A stretch of 64,000 bases of DNA from an uncultured Planktomarina sp. (lineage in GTDB: Bacteria; Pseudomonadota; Alphaproteobacteria; Rhodobacterales; Rhodobacteraceae): NCBI GenBank assembly GCA_905182425.1, contig CAJJBP010000001.1:79897-143896 (forward strand), in the 5' to 3' direction. Shown here in pieces: positions 48,489-56,506 of the stretch; positions within the stretch are counted from its first letter, which is position 1; every line of letters begins with the position of its first letter. The position numbers were made by a program, and so were the translations under genes. The notes under the pieces were generated by a model. It saw only the letters and a program-made list of their open reading frames with translations. It ran no database searches and was not told where the DNA came from.

Positions 48489-48521
48489 TTGTCATAAAAC
48501 TGTTACAAGACTGTCGCAAAA
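48489..48521 (+). promoter_or_regulatory. triple Pho box upstream of pstS
   Basis: Three head-to-tail 11-base repeats, TTGTCATAAAA, CTGTTACAAGA and CTGTCGCAAAA, match the known PhoB half-site CTGTCATAAA/CTGTNACA. They lie 67 bases before the pstS start codon, just after the phoR stop. Phosphorylated PhoB is expected to bind here and activate pstSCAB-phoU-phoB when phosphate is scarce. Confidence 0.88.
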
Positions 48522-48587
48522 GTATTGCAAAGGCGCTTTAGACACAGGCCAGACGAAAGTCAGATCTAGTTGCTTTAGGAGATTGCA

Positions 48588-49592
48588 ATGTACAAGTTCA
48601 CAACAACGACGCTCATAACCGCGGCCTTGTCGCTTTCGGCCAGCGTGTCTTCGGCCCGCGACCAAGTTCAAATCGCGGGATCATCCACCGTTCTGCCCTA
48701 TGCTTCAATAGTGGCGGAGGCTTTCGGAGAAAATTTCGATTTTCCAACACCTGTTGTCGAGTCGGGTGGTTCCTCCGGCGGCATGAAGCGTTTCTGCATT
48801 GGTCTTGGTGAAAATACCATTGATATTGCAAATTCGTCCCGTAAAATCAAAGATAAGGAAATCGCTGCTTGTGCAGAAGCGGGTGTAACAGACATCATTG
48901 AAGTGCGCATAGGATATGATGGCATTGTGTTCGCTTCTGACATCAATGGCCAAAATTTTGCCTTTACTCCAACAGACATTTATCGTGCTCTTGCCGCAGA
49001 AATGCCACTTGACGGATCAATGAAGTCAAATCCCAATACAAACTGGAATGAGGTTAATTCAGCTTTCAAATCACAAGAAATTCAAGCTTATATTCCAGGC
49101 ACAAAGCACGGCACACGAGAAGTTTTTGAAGATAAGGTTTTGCTGGCCGGTTGCGAAGACACAGGTGCATTTGATGCCATAATGTCAATGAACGGTGGCG
49201 ACAATAAAGCAGCTGAAAAAGCATGTATGGCAGTCCGTAATGATGGACGCTCTGTTGATATCGACGGCGACTACACTGAAACGCTTGCATCCATAGACAC
49301 CAACAAGGCTGGGATAGGTGTTTTTGGGCTCGCATTCTATGAAAACAACACTGATAAATTGCAAGTTGCGACCATGTCGGGTGTTATGCCGTCTACTGAG
49401 AGTATCGCTGAAGGTGTATATCCAGTTTCACGCCCGCTATACTTCTATATCAAGAAAGCGCACATTGGCGTAGTTCCTGGTGTAAAAGAATACGCTGAAT
49501 TTTTCGTTTCCGATGAAATCGCAGGCCCGGACGGGCCCCTAGCTGATTATGGGTTGGTTTCTGATCCACTTTTGGCACGGTCCAGGAACTGA
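48588..49592 (+). CDS. pstS: phosphate-binding protein PstS
   Basis: A 334-residue periplasmic solute-binding protein. The signal peptide is MYKFTTTTLITAALSLSASVSSA. The phosphate-cradle motif DQVQIAGSSTVLPYASIVAEAF and the later VVESGGSSGGMKRFC (Ser/Gly loop) and PGTKHGTREVFEDKV are typical of the long PstS type of alphaproteobacteria. It delivers phosphate to PstCA. A triple Pho box precedes it and a hairpin follows it, so PstS is probably made in excess over the membrane parts. Confidence 0.93.
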   Translation: MYKFTTTTLITAALSLSASVSSARDQVQIAGSSTVLPYASIVAEAFGENFDFPTPVVESGGSSGGMKRFCIGLGENTIDIANSSRKIKDKEIAACAEAGVTDIIEVRIGYDGIVFASDINGQNFAFTPTDIYRALAAEMPLDGSMKSNPNTNWNEVNSAFKSQEIQAYIPGTKHGTREVFEDKVLLAGCEDTGAFDAIMSMNGGDNKAAEKACMAVRNDGRSVDIDGDYTETLASIDTNKAGIGVFGLAFYENNTDKLQVATMSGVMPSTESIAEGVYPVSRPLYFYIKKAHIGVVPGVKEYAEFFVSDEIAGPDGPLADYGLVSDPLLARSRN

Positions 49593-49639
49593 TTGAATGA
49601 AACTGTCATGCCGTGAGCTGTATCTAATGCCATCACTTG

Positions 49640-49671
49640 GCCTTGGCTGAAGACTGCCAAGGCATATTTTT
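49640..49671 (+). terminator. partial terminator after pstS
   Basis: A perfect 8-base stem, GCCTTGGC-TGAAGACT-GCCAAGGC, is followed by ATATTTTT. It lies 48 bases after the pstS stop codon and before pstC. In this position it probably reduces transcription into the transporter genes rather than ending the operon. Confidence 0.8.
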
Positions 49672-49674
49672 AGG

Positions 49675-49854
49675 ATGTCAGTCTACTTACACTCTCATCC
49701 TCTCAGCCCTTGGCTTTTGGTTGGCAGCGTAAAGTTTTGGTGGGTGCTTTTGCACTCCTTGCCAGGCATTATGGCACCTATGTCGCACTTATGACCATTT
49801 TGCCGGCTGCATTTATATTCGCGCTTTGGAGTCTTAGCGTCTTGTCAAATTTCA
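49675..49854 (+). pseudogene. remains of the N-terminal extension of pstC
   Basis: Three reading frames in turn give sequence like the membrane N-terminus of long PstC proteins: TYTLILSALGFWLAA (about 49685-49730), then QRKVLVGAFALLARHYGTYVALMTILPAAFIFALWSL (about 49735-49845), and then the intact pstC ORF, which picks up at FRARNQVEK. At least two frameshifts and, compared with remembered relatives, a missing stretch of about 70-100 residues are involved. The extension is therefore dead, while the transporter core is kept. Confidence 0.65.
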
Positions 49855-50862
49855 ATGATGATATACCCCAGGCCTCTTCTGGTTAAATCTGGCGTTGCTC
49901 CGGTCGCAGTTAATCTGTTTTCTAATTGCAAAACAAATCAACCGGGTTTTCGCGCCCGAAATCAAGTTGAAAAAATTAATATAGGTTTCTTAATGCTTGC
50001 TGCAGGATTAGCAGTTTTAACAACTGTTGGGATCGTGGTCTCAATGCTTTTCGAAACTATGAACTTTTTTAGTATGCATTCTGGGCGTGACTTCTTCTTT
50101 GGACTTAGTTGGGCACCAAATTTCCACGGCAACAGCGCCCTGTCCATTTTGCCTTTGCTGTGGGGCACGCTCTACATATCTTTTGTGGCGCTTCTGGTTG
50201 CGGTCCCCTTGGGACTATTTTCTGCGATTTATTTATCTGAATATGCCTCCAGCCTGACCCGGTCGATGGCCAAGCCTCTGCTTGAAGTCTTAGCGGGCAT
50301 TCCAACAATCGTTTACGGTCTCTTCGCCTTGGTGACCTTTGGGCCGTTTTTGAAGGATATGTTTGGGCCAGAGGGCTTTTTTGCCCTTGGCTGGATGAAC
50401 GATGCGCGGTCGGTGGCGACAGCGGGCATCGTTATGGGAATCATGCTCATTCCCTTCGTCTCATCCTTATCGGACGATATCATTAACGCGGTTCCGCAAT
50501 CTCTGCGGGATGGCTCATTTGGGCTGGGGGCAACACGGTCTGAAACCATCAAACATGTGGTGCTTCCCGCTGCGCTCCCCGGCATCGTGGGCGCGATCCT
50601 TTTGGCGGCATCTCGCGCCATTGGTGAAACGATGATTGTTGTTTTGGGCGCGGGCGCGATTGCGCGTTTTACCGGCAATCCGCTTGAAGCCCTAACCACA
50701 GTGACGACGCGAATTGTCAGTCAATTGACGGGCGATGGAGATTTCAACAGTCCCGAAACCCTCGTAGCTTTTGCCCTTGGCCTCACCCTATTTGTGCTGA
50801 CCTTGGGGCTGAATATCTTCGCACTCTACTATGTCCGCAAATATCGTGAGCAGTACGAATGA
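49855..50862 (+). CDS. pstC: phosphate ABC transporter permease PstC (core domain)
   Basis: A 335-residue inner-membrane permease. The core has about six hydrophobic segments with the ABC-permease loop AAVPQSLRDGSFGLGATRSETIKHVVLPAALPGIVGAI (EAA motif, here DGSFGLGAT) contacting PstB. The first part (MMIYPRPLLVKSGVAPVAVNLF) is not typical; homology starts at GFRARNQVEKINIGFLML. Relatives in this group have a longer N-terminus, whose decayed remains lie just upstream. The true start could be a later Met (MLAAGLAVLTT). It overlaps pstA by four bases. Confidence 0.88.
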   Translation: MMIYPRPLLVKSGVAPVAVNLFSNCKTNQPGFRARNQVEKINIGFLMLAAGLAVLTTVGIVVSMLFETMNFFSMHSGRDFFFGLSWAPNFHGNSALSILPLLWGTLYISFVALLVAVPLGLFSAIYLSEYASSLTRSMAKPLLEVLAGIPTIVYGLFALVTFGPFLKDMFGPEGFFALGWMNDARSVATAGIVMGIMLIPFVSSLSDDIINAVPQSLRDGSFGLGATRSETIKHVVLPAALPGIVGAILLAASRAIGETMIVVLGAGAIARFTGNPLEALTTVTTRIVSQLTGDGDFNSPETLVAFALGLTLFVLTLGLNIFALYYVRKYREQYE

Positions 50863-52187
50863 CCGATCTCAAAACAGATAAATCCCTTTATGCTACGACA
50901 GCCCATAGCAAACGTCGCTCGGCTGCCGAAAAGCGTTTTCACAGGCTGGGACTGGCGGCAATCTTGATCGGCCTCTGCATGCTTGGCATTCTTATGACCA
51001 CGATTGTCACAAAAGGATCTGGCGCGTTTCAGCAGAGTTTTGCGACCCTCGACATTGACCTATTGGAGGCAAAGCTTGATAAAACAGGTAATCGTGATCC
51101 TGAAGATTTAAAGAAGGTCACGACCTTTGGCTATGCGCCTTTAATCAAAGCGGCCGTTGAGCAGGTGGTGGAAACTCATCGCATCGAAACCGGGCTTAAA
51201 TCAAAGGACATGGCCGCCATTATCTCCAAAAGCGCCGCGGCACAGATGCGCTACCGTGTTCTAGATGATCCGAGCCTGATTGGCACCACGGCGGAATTCA
51301 AATTCCTGACAAATTCTTGGATCGACGGCTATCTCAAAGGCCGGGTGACACGCGAGACGATTGGAAACAACAAGAATGTATCGGTAGAGCAGCTCGACTT
51401 TGTCGACCGGCTTGTTGGCCTTGGCATTGTCGAAAAATCTTTCAATATGCAGTTCATCTTTGGCGCTGATGCCTCTGATCAAAGGCCCGAGGATGCCGGG
51501 ATCGGCGTGGCGATGGTGGGATCTTTGGCGATGATGTGCGTTGTTTTGCTTCTGGCTTTGCCAATTGGTGTGGCGGCTTCTGTCTATCTCGAAGAATTCG
51601 CGCCCAAAAACCGCCTGACTGATATTATCGCTGTCAATATCGCAAATCTTGCCGCGGTTCCTTCCATCGTTTTTGGGATTTTGGGTTTGGCAATTTTTAT
51701 CAATACTTTGCATTTTCCACAATCGGCACCTCTGGTCGGGGGATTGGTGCTTACACTCATGACCTTGCCCACGATTATCATCTCGACGCGGGCGGCCCTA
51801 GAAGCGGTCCCTCCCAGCATCCGCAGCGCGGCTCTCGCGTTGGGGGCATCAAAAATGCAGACCACTTTTCACCATGTCCTGCCTTTGGCAGCGCCAGGGA
51901 TCCTGACGGGAACCATCCTTGGCTTGGCGCAGGCCTTGGGCGAAACCGCCCCACTTTTGCTGATCGGGATGATTGGCTATGTGGCAACCAATATGCCAGA
52001 AACCGTGACCCAAGGGCTTTTGTCCCCAAATTCTGCCATGCCAGCACAGATCTACGAATGGGCCAAACGCGCCGATCCGGCGTTCTATGAGCGCGCATGG
52101 GGCGGCATTATAATTTTGCTGATCTTTTTAATCACAATGAACATAATTGCGGTGACCCTGCGGCGTCGCTTTGAACGGAGATGGTAG
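50859..52187 (+). CDS. pstA: phosphate ABC transporter permease PstA
   Basis: A 442-residue permease. The N-terminal third is a DUF3333-type region with one membrane segment ([21 protein letters not shown]) and a long periplasmic part. The C-terminal 220 residues form the transport core ([28 protein letters not shown]) with the PstB-contact loop [34 protein letters not shown]. It pairs with PstC to form the channel. It overlaps pstC by four bases, and the coding frame is intact. Confidence 0.92.
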   Translation: MTDLKTDKSLYATTAHSKRRSAAEKRFHRLGLAAILIGLCMLGILMTTIVTKGSGAFQQSFATLDIDLLEAKLDKTGNRDPEDLKKVTTFGYAPLIKAAVEQVVETHRIETGLKSKDMAAIISKSAAAQMRYRVLDDPSLIGTTAEFKFLTNSWIDGYLKGRVTRETIGNNKNVSVEQLDFVDRLVGLGIVEKSFNMQFIFGADASDQRPEDAGIGVAMVGSLAMMCVVLLLALPIGVAASVYLEEFAPKNRLTDIIAVNIANLAAVPSIVFGILGLAIFINTLHFPQSAPLVGGLVLTLMTLPTIIISTRAALEAVPPSIRSAALALGASKMQTTFHHVLPLAAPGILTGTILGLAQALGETAPLLLIGMIGYVATNMPETVTQGLLSPNSAMPAQIYEWAKRADPAFYERAWGGIIILLIFLITMNIIAVTLRRRFERRW

Positions 52188-52191
52188 AGGA

Positions 52192-52995
52192 ATGACCAAT
52201 CAAAATAGACCCAGCGAGGCGCCGCCTGTGCACTCCCAATCCTTGAAAATAAGTGCGCGCCACGTCAATGTTCATTACGATAAAACCCATGCGATCAAAG
52301 ACGTCAGTGCAGAAATTCTATCCAATAGCGTGACCGCATTCATTGGCCCATCGGGATGTGGAAAATCAACCTTCCTCAGATGCCTCAATCGGATGAACGA
52401 CACGATTGACAGCTGCCAGGTGACTGGGGACATCTTGCTCGACGGGGAGGATATTTACGACCCCAAGGTTGATCCAGTTCAGCTGCGTGCCAAAGTGGGC
52501 ATGGTCTTTCAAAAGCCCAACCCGTTCCCAAAATCCATCTATGATAATGTGGCCTATGGCCCGCGCATTCATGGCCTTGCGCAGGGGAAATCAGATCTTG
52601 ATGAGATTGTGAAGCAAGCCCTGCGTCGCGCCGCCATTTGGGATGAGGTCAAAGACCGGTTGAGCGCGCCGGGCACGGGCCTATCCGGCGGACAACAGCA
52701 ACGGATTTGTATTGCGCGCGCGATTGCCACGGCGCCAGCGGTTCTGCTGATGGATGAACCTTGCTCTGCTCTGGACCCCATTGCCACCGCACAAATCGAA
52801 GAATTAATCGACGAATTACGCCAAAACTATGCGGTTGTGATTGTCACCCACTCGATGCATCAAGCGGCGCGGATCAGTCAGAAAACAGCCTTTTTCCATA
52901 TGGGCACTATGGTAGAATTTGGAGATACAGAGAAAATATTCACCAACCCAACAGATCCCCGGACGGAGAGTTACATCACCGGACGAATAGGCTAG
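52192..52995 (+). CDS. pstB: phosphate ABC transporter ATP-binding protein PstB
   Basis: A 267-residue ATPase on the cytoplasmic face of PstCA. It has Walker [20 protein letters not shown]-loop [19 protein letters not shown], signature [19 protein letters not shown], Walker [16 protein letters not shown] and switch His [14 protein letters not shown]. The ATG at 52192 ([12 protein letters not shown]), preceded by AGAGG, is chosen; the ORF track adds seven codons inside pstA. It lies five bases after the pstA stop and nine before phoU. Confidence 0.95.
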   Translation: MTNQNRPSEAPPVHSQSLKISARHVNVHYDKTHAIKDVSAEILSNSVTAFIGPSGCGKSTFLRCLNRMNDTIDSCQVTGDILLDGEDIYDPKVDPVQLRAKVGMVFQKPNPFPKSIYDNVAYGPRIHGLAQGKSDLDEIVKQALRRAAIWDEVKDRLSAPGTGLSGGQQQRICIARAIATAPAVLLMDEPCSALDPIATAQIEELIDELRQNYAVVIVTHSMHQAARISQKTAFFHMGTMVEFGDTEKIFTNPTDPRTESYITGRIG

Positions 52996-53004
52996 GAGAG
53001 AACC

Positions 53005-53724
53005 ATGGGCTCAGATCTACATATCCGCACCGCATTCGACCGCGACCTTGAGCAATTGCAAGCGCAAATGCTGCGCATGGGAGGCTTGGTGGAAGTGGCC
53101 ATTCTGGACGCCGCCAAATCTTTTGAAACCCAAGATGTGGGACTGGCCGATCAAGTGCGCTTGGCTGATCGCGTTATTGACGACATTGAAGTGCAGATTA
53201 ACGAGGATGTGGCCCGCATTATTGCCCTTCAAGCGCCCGCCGCTCGGGATCTTCGGCTGCTTTTGTCCATCTTGAAAGTTGCTGGGAACTTAGAACGTAT
53301 TGGCGATTACGCCAAAAATATGGCGAAGCGCACGCATCTGCTCTTACAGTTGCCAAATATAGAAAACTCATCCACTTCCCTTCGGCGTTTATCGCGCGAG
53401 GTGCGGTTGATGCTCAAAGACAGTCTAGATGCCTATGTTCAGCGAGACACTGAGATGGCACAGGACGTGATTGCCCGTGATAATGATGTTGATGAACTTT
53501 ATAATGGCCTATTTCGGCAGTTTCTGACCCATATGATGGAAGATCCACGCAATATCACAGCCTGCCTGCATTTGCATTTTATTGCGAAAAATATTGAGCG
53601 CATGGGGGATCATGTTACCTCAATTGCAGAGCAAGTGGTGCTTGTTGTCACTGGGGCAATGCCTAGCGAGGACCGTCCCAAGGGCGATCTTACTTCAATT
53701 GATGTGAAATTATCTCAGGACTAG
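53005..53724 (+). CDS. phoU: phosphate signalling protein PhoU
   Basis: A 239-residue all-helical protein of two three-helix bundles. Each carries the metal-binding E/DxxxD pattern (LADRVIDDIEVQINEDVARIIALQAPAARDLR, and ARDNDVDELYNGLFRQFLTHM). ERIGDYAKNMAKR and ERMGDHVTSIAEQVV are the paired family signatures. PhoU restrains PhoR kinase activity when phosphate is plentiful, through the Pst transporter. AGGAGAGAACC precedes the ATG. It lies between pstB and phoB, the usual order. Confidence 0.95.
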   Translation: MGSDLHIRTAFDRDLEQLQAQMLRMGGLVEVAILDAAKSFETQDVGLADQVRLADRVIDDIEVQINEDVARIIALQAPAARDLRLLLSILKVAGNLERIGDYAKNMAKRTHLLLQLPNIENSSTSLRRLSREVRLMLKDSLDAYVQRDTEMAQDVIARDNDVDELYNGLFRQFLTHMMEDPRNITACLHLHFIAKNIERMGDHVTSIAEQVVLVVTGAMPSEDRPKGDLTSIDVKLSQD

Positions 53725-53727
53725 GAC

Positions 53728-54414
53728 ATGGTGGAGCGTCCCAAAATACTGATTGTTGAAGACGAGCCTGCGCAGCGCGAAATCTTACTTTACCACCTTA
53801 AAAAAGCTGGATTTGCGGCTTTGTGGGCCGATAACGGCGAAGAGGGCCTGCTACTGGCCCAAGAAAATTTGCCCGATGTGCTGATTTTGGATTGGATGTT
53901 GCCAAAGTTATCGGGATTGGAAATCTGCCGCCAGTTACGCGCGCATCAAGATACAAAACACATTCCAATTATTTTGTTATCGGCGCGGTCTGAAGAGGCC
54001 GACAAAGTACAAGGCTTGGATATCGGCGCAGATGACTATGTCGCCAAACCCTATTCTGTGGTGGAGTTAATGGCGCGGGTAAAAACCCAGTTGCGCCGCA
54101 ACCGCGCAAGCCTAATAGGCGCGCAGTTGCGCTTTCAAGATATTGTCCTGGATGCCACCACCCACAAAGTTTTTCGTGCTGGGCTGGAGATTAAACTCGG
54201 GCCAACAGAATTCAAGCTGCTCACGATATTCCTTGAAAAACAAGGTCGGGTTCTGTCTCGCAATCAACTTTTAGATCAAGTTTGGGGGCGAGATATCTAT
54301 ATAGAAAGCCGCACAGTTGATGTGCATGTGGGCCGTTTGCGAAAATCCCTCCTTCAACATGGCGGCGACGATCCCCTTAGGACCGTCCGAGGCGCCGGCT
54401 ACGCCCTTGGGTAA
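53728..54414 (+). CDS. phoB: phosphate-regulon response regulator PhoB
   Basis: A 228-residue OmpR-type regulator. The receiver has EDEPAQRE, phospho-acceptor DVLILDWMLPKLSG (near 53), LLSARSEEADKVQGLDIGADDYVAKPYS. The C-terminal winged helix has GLEIKLGPTEFKLLTIFLEKQGRVLSRNQLLDQVWG, YIESRTVDVHVGRLRKSL and RTVRGAGYALG. It is activated by PhoR and would bind the triple Pho box at pstS, which drives its own operon. It is the last gene of the operon; a gap of 327 bases follows. Confidence 0.95.
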   Translation: MVERPKILIVEDEPAQREILLYHLKKAGFAALWADNGEEGLLLAQENLPDVLILDWMLPKLSGLEICRQLRAHQDTKHIPIILLSARSEEADKVQGLDIGADDYVAKPYSVVELMARVKTQLRRNRASLIGAQLRFQDIVLDATTHKVFRAGLEIKLGPTEFKLLTIFLEKQGRVLSRNQLLDQVWGRDIYIESRTVDVHVGRLRKSLLQHGGDDPLRTVRGAGYALG

Positions 54415-54741
54415 CCTGAAATATGCGAAAAGTCAGGTAAATGCCGTTAAAACAAAAAAATATCTGACTACAATCATGCAAAAGGTGGATCTAAAAACGT
54501 TTGTAAATAATATTGGCAGTGATCAGCAGTCTCAAAACGGTTCCGTCAGACAATGGAGAACAAGCATCAGATTGCATTCACAATCTAATCTGTATGCTCA
54601 AAAATTTACGACAGTCGGCAAGAGCGGCGGCACGGTTTAGGTTGAAATTTGTGCGTGAATAGAGTTGAACCGCACAACAGTCGCTCCAAAGATAAGGACA
54701 TGCATAGCGGCAATCCCATCTAGATTTGATAGTTTGCAAGA
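54415..54741. other. gene-free stretch with one copy of a short diverged repeat
   Basis: No gene was seen, and no clear terminator for the Pho operon was recognised. The right part (54617-54655, GGCAAGAGCGGCGGCACGGTTTAGG...) resembles 55274-55312, on the other side of ridA. Read on the minus strand, both copies encode a similar short peptide (NFNLNRAAALA, NFKLNYAAAIA), which may be the end of a lost gene. Confidence 0.5.
54617..54655 (+). repeat. short diverged repeat, left of ridA
   Basis: It aligns without gaps to 55274-55312 (GGCAA..GC.GCGGCA..GTT.AG.TTGAAATT..TGCG), with about three quarters of positions identical. The two copies lie in direct orientation on either side of ridA. Confidence 0.5.
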
Positions 54742-55095
54742 TCAGCGTGCCGCGATAAGCCCAATTTCGACAGTGAACTGAGATGCCGCGAGGCGTGGCG
54801 ATTCGACTGCAGCACGACAAGGAGCCGAACCACCCTTGGACCATTGGTCCCAAACAATATTCATTTCTTCGAAATCGTCCATGCTGCACAGCCAAATTGT
54901 GGCAGTAAGTACTTTTGACTTATCGGTTCCAGCCTCAGTAAGAAGTCTGTCAATTTGATCTAATATGGCCTTAGTCTGTACCGTGACGCTGGTACCAGGG
55001 GCCTTCAAGGCTACCTGCCCCGCCAAGTAAATAGTATCCTTGTGGATAACTATCTGGCTCATACGGTCAGTTGTGTGAAAGCGTTCAATTGTCAT
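54742..55095 (-). CDS. RidA-family deaminase
   Basis: A 117-residue trimeric protein of the YjgF/YER057c/UK114 family. It hydrolyses reactive enamine/imine intermediates made by PLP enzymes. Motifs are MSQIVIHKDTIYLAGQVAL, SVTVQTKAILDQIDRLLTEAGTDKSKVLTATIWL and the conserved Arg in GGSAPCRAAVESPRLA (Arg in PxRA position). The ATG at 55095 (MTIERFHTTDRMS) is preferred over the track's start 23 codons earlier. It stands alone within scarred DNA. Archetypal RidA has 128-130 residues; this is a shorter subfamily. Confidence 0.85.
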   Translation of the reverse strand: MTIERFHTTDRMSQIVIHKDTIYLAGQVALKAPGTSVTVQTKAILDQIDRLLTEAGTDKSKVLTATIWLCSMDDFEEMNIVWDQWSKGGSAPCRAAVESPRLAASQFTVEIGLIAAR

Positions 55096-55273
55096 CTTGG
55101 TTTCCAATTTAATGTGGTTTCTTGTTCTTAACATACCGCGCGCAAAGCAAAAATGTATACACATTTTGACCCTCCGCTAGTAAATTGAGCCGACCAATGC
55201 TGTCAAACTAAAGAGAGCCCCATCCAATCTTTGTTACAGCCTAAATCTGAGGGCTCAATAATTGGCGACACTA

Positions 55274-55312
55274 GGCAATGGCAGCGGCATAGTTCAGCTT
55301 GAAATTGCTGCG
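55274..55312 (+). repeat. short diverged repeat, right of ridA
   Basis: Partner of 54617-54655 in direct orientation. It shares the TTGAAATT core and flanking GGCA and TGCG blocks. Confidence 0.5.
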
Positions 55313-55791
55313 CTTTGATATAGTTTTAATTGCATTACTGCTGCTATTTCGCGAGCAGTCTGCCGGAACCAGAATGAAGCCGAATTGATTTACATCACTA
55401 AGTTTTCTGAATGGTATTGTGCCGCAATCTTAGGTCTCAGCACAATACTCTTTGAGCTAGAGCCAAAACAAATCAATATCTACGAACGGAACCCTTCGGG
55501 CACCAGGGTTAACACGTAGCCACACGACGCCAGTCCCTCACACGTCTGAACATGATCTCGACCCTAGCGCTTAAAGTCGCTGCAATATGCTGGATATTTG
55601 CCATTGGTTCCGTGGGCATATAAGTATGGGGTCTTCAACCGATGGAGGTTTAATGAGGGTTTTGACTTAAAGAGCCTACAGAGCACCATAGGAATTAGTA
55701 ATACCGCATAATGCTGGACAGAAGTACCGGTGACCAGCTACCGTAAGATCTCATGATATAAACATACATAATAGCAAGAGGAACTATTCTG

Positions 55792-55872
55792 ATGGAAAAA
55801 GGATCAATAGTATTGCTATTTCTAGCGGCTGTATGGGTATTAGGAGCCTGTATACACTTTGCCATATGGTAG
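55792..55872 (+). CDS. possible 26-residue membrane microprotein
   Basis: ATG at 55792 opens MEKGSIVLLFLAAVWVLGAC and ends IHFAIW before TAG at 55872. AAGAGGA lies at good spacing upstream, and a strong terminator follows 44 bases after the stop. The product would be a single hydrophobic helix. Such small membrane proteins are common in phages and also as bacterial stress or complex-stabilising subunits. No family was recognised. It is too short for the ORF track, and chance cannot be excluded. Confidence 0.4.
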   Translation: MEKGSIVLLFLAAVWVLGACIHFAIW

Positions 55873-55916
55873 CGTTTCCATCGCACCTACCCTACCTACA
55901 AACGTGCTTGATTAAG

Positions 55917-55940
55917 GCCCCTTTGTGGTGGGGCTTTTTA
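55917..55940 (+). terminator. rho-independent terminator after the microprotein ORF
   Basis: The stem GCCCC-TTTGTGGT-GGGGC is followed by TTTTTA on the plus strand. It lies 44 bases after the 26-residue ORF and supports that a real rightward transcript ends here. Confidence 0.7.
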
Positions 55941-56151
55941 TGGTGAAGTTATTGAAGGCTCCCATATTACAGAAGCATCTGTGTTTAAGTACAAGCATAA
56001 CTAAGGATGCCATGCCAGTGGCCCCTGCCAGTGCCTAGTGAAATGTTCTATAACTTCAAAGAGAAGTGGCCAGCTAGTGCAACTCTAAGATTACAAAAAA
56101 CCAAGAAAGCTACAGCAGGGTAAAGTTGATTGAGGAGCTCACTTTTGTTAA

Positions 56152-56215
56152 TAGTGCCTAGGGGGGGACTCGAACCTTCACGTCCATACAGAATCTAGGA
56201 GCTGAATCCTAATTT
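56152..56215 (-). repeat. 3' fragment of a tRNA-Leu (possible attachment-site scar)
   Basis: On the minus strand the sequence TAGGATTCAGCTCCTAGATTC, then TATGGACGTGAAGGTTCGAGTCC and CCCCCTAGGCACTA, matches the anticodon arm, variable arm, T-arm and acceptor 3' side of the tRNA-Leu(CAG) at 43.6 kb in layout and in several long blocks. The 5' half is missing: no TGCCTAG partner was found upstream. The anticodon loop is one base short and the CCA end is not intact, so it cannot be a working tRNA. Confidence 0.6.
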
Positions 56216-56420
56216 TATTCAGGCTTACTTACAAACACTTACATTAATTACTGCGTATATACGCATATGGCTGACACTGCCTGTCAATCCATGACCTATT
56301 CTCGATATGTGCCAAAGTGGACCAAATGTTTACCAAGGTTTTAACGACAGATATCAATGACAAGCTGCTGTTTTGGTCAAGCGTAACTGAATAGAACACG
56401 GCAAATATTGATACAATATG

Positions 56421-56466
56421 GTTTACATTTAGGGGTGCTGCATTGGGCACACCTAAATGTAAACCG
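56421..56466. repeat. long perfect inverted repeat beside the exporter gene
   Basis: Arms GGTTTACATTTAGG (56421-56434) and CCTAAATGTAAACC (56453-56466) are perfect over 14 bases. The stem continues inwards past one mismatch (GTG/CAC). It lies 41 bases after the stop of the minus-strand exporter. It lacks a T run on that strand, so it is a weak terminator candidate at best. Confidence 0.6.
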
Positions 56467-56506
56467 AATATGTACATGGGCTTTGCCAGTGGGCTGCCTA
56501 AGTGTT

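Larger units (their letters stand above)
55096..56506. other. long non-coding or remnant region with phage-like short ORFs
   Basis: No ordinary gene was seen in about 1.4 kb. Present are a repeat copy (55274-55312), several very short ORFs (55552-55623 MISTLALKVAAICWIFAIG...; 55792-55872; 56043-56123 MFYNFKEKWPASATL...), a good terminator at 55917, a tRNA-Leu 3' fragment near 56152-56215 and a long inverted repeat at 56421-56466. Taken together it looks like the scar of an integrated element, but no integrase or structural phage gene remains. Confidence 0.5.

Noticed and set aside
54578-54895. 105-codon minus-strand ORF overlapping ridA
   Set aside because: Mostly out of frame with ridA; only its last residues are of interest, as part of the short repeat.
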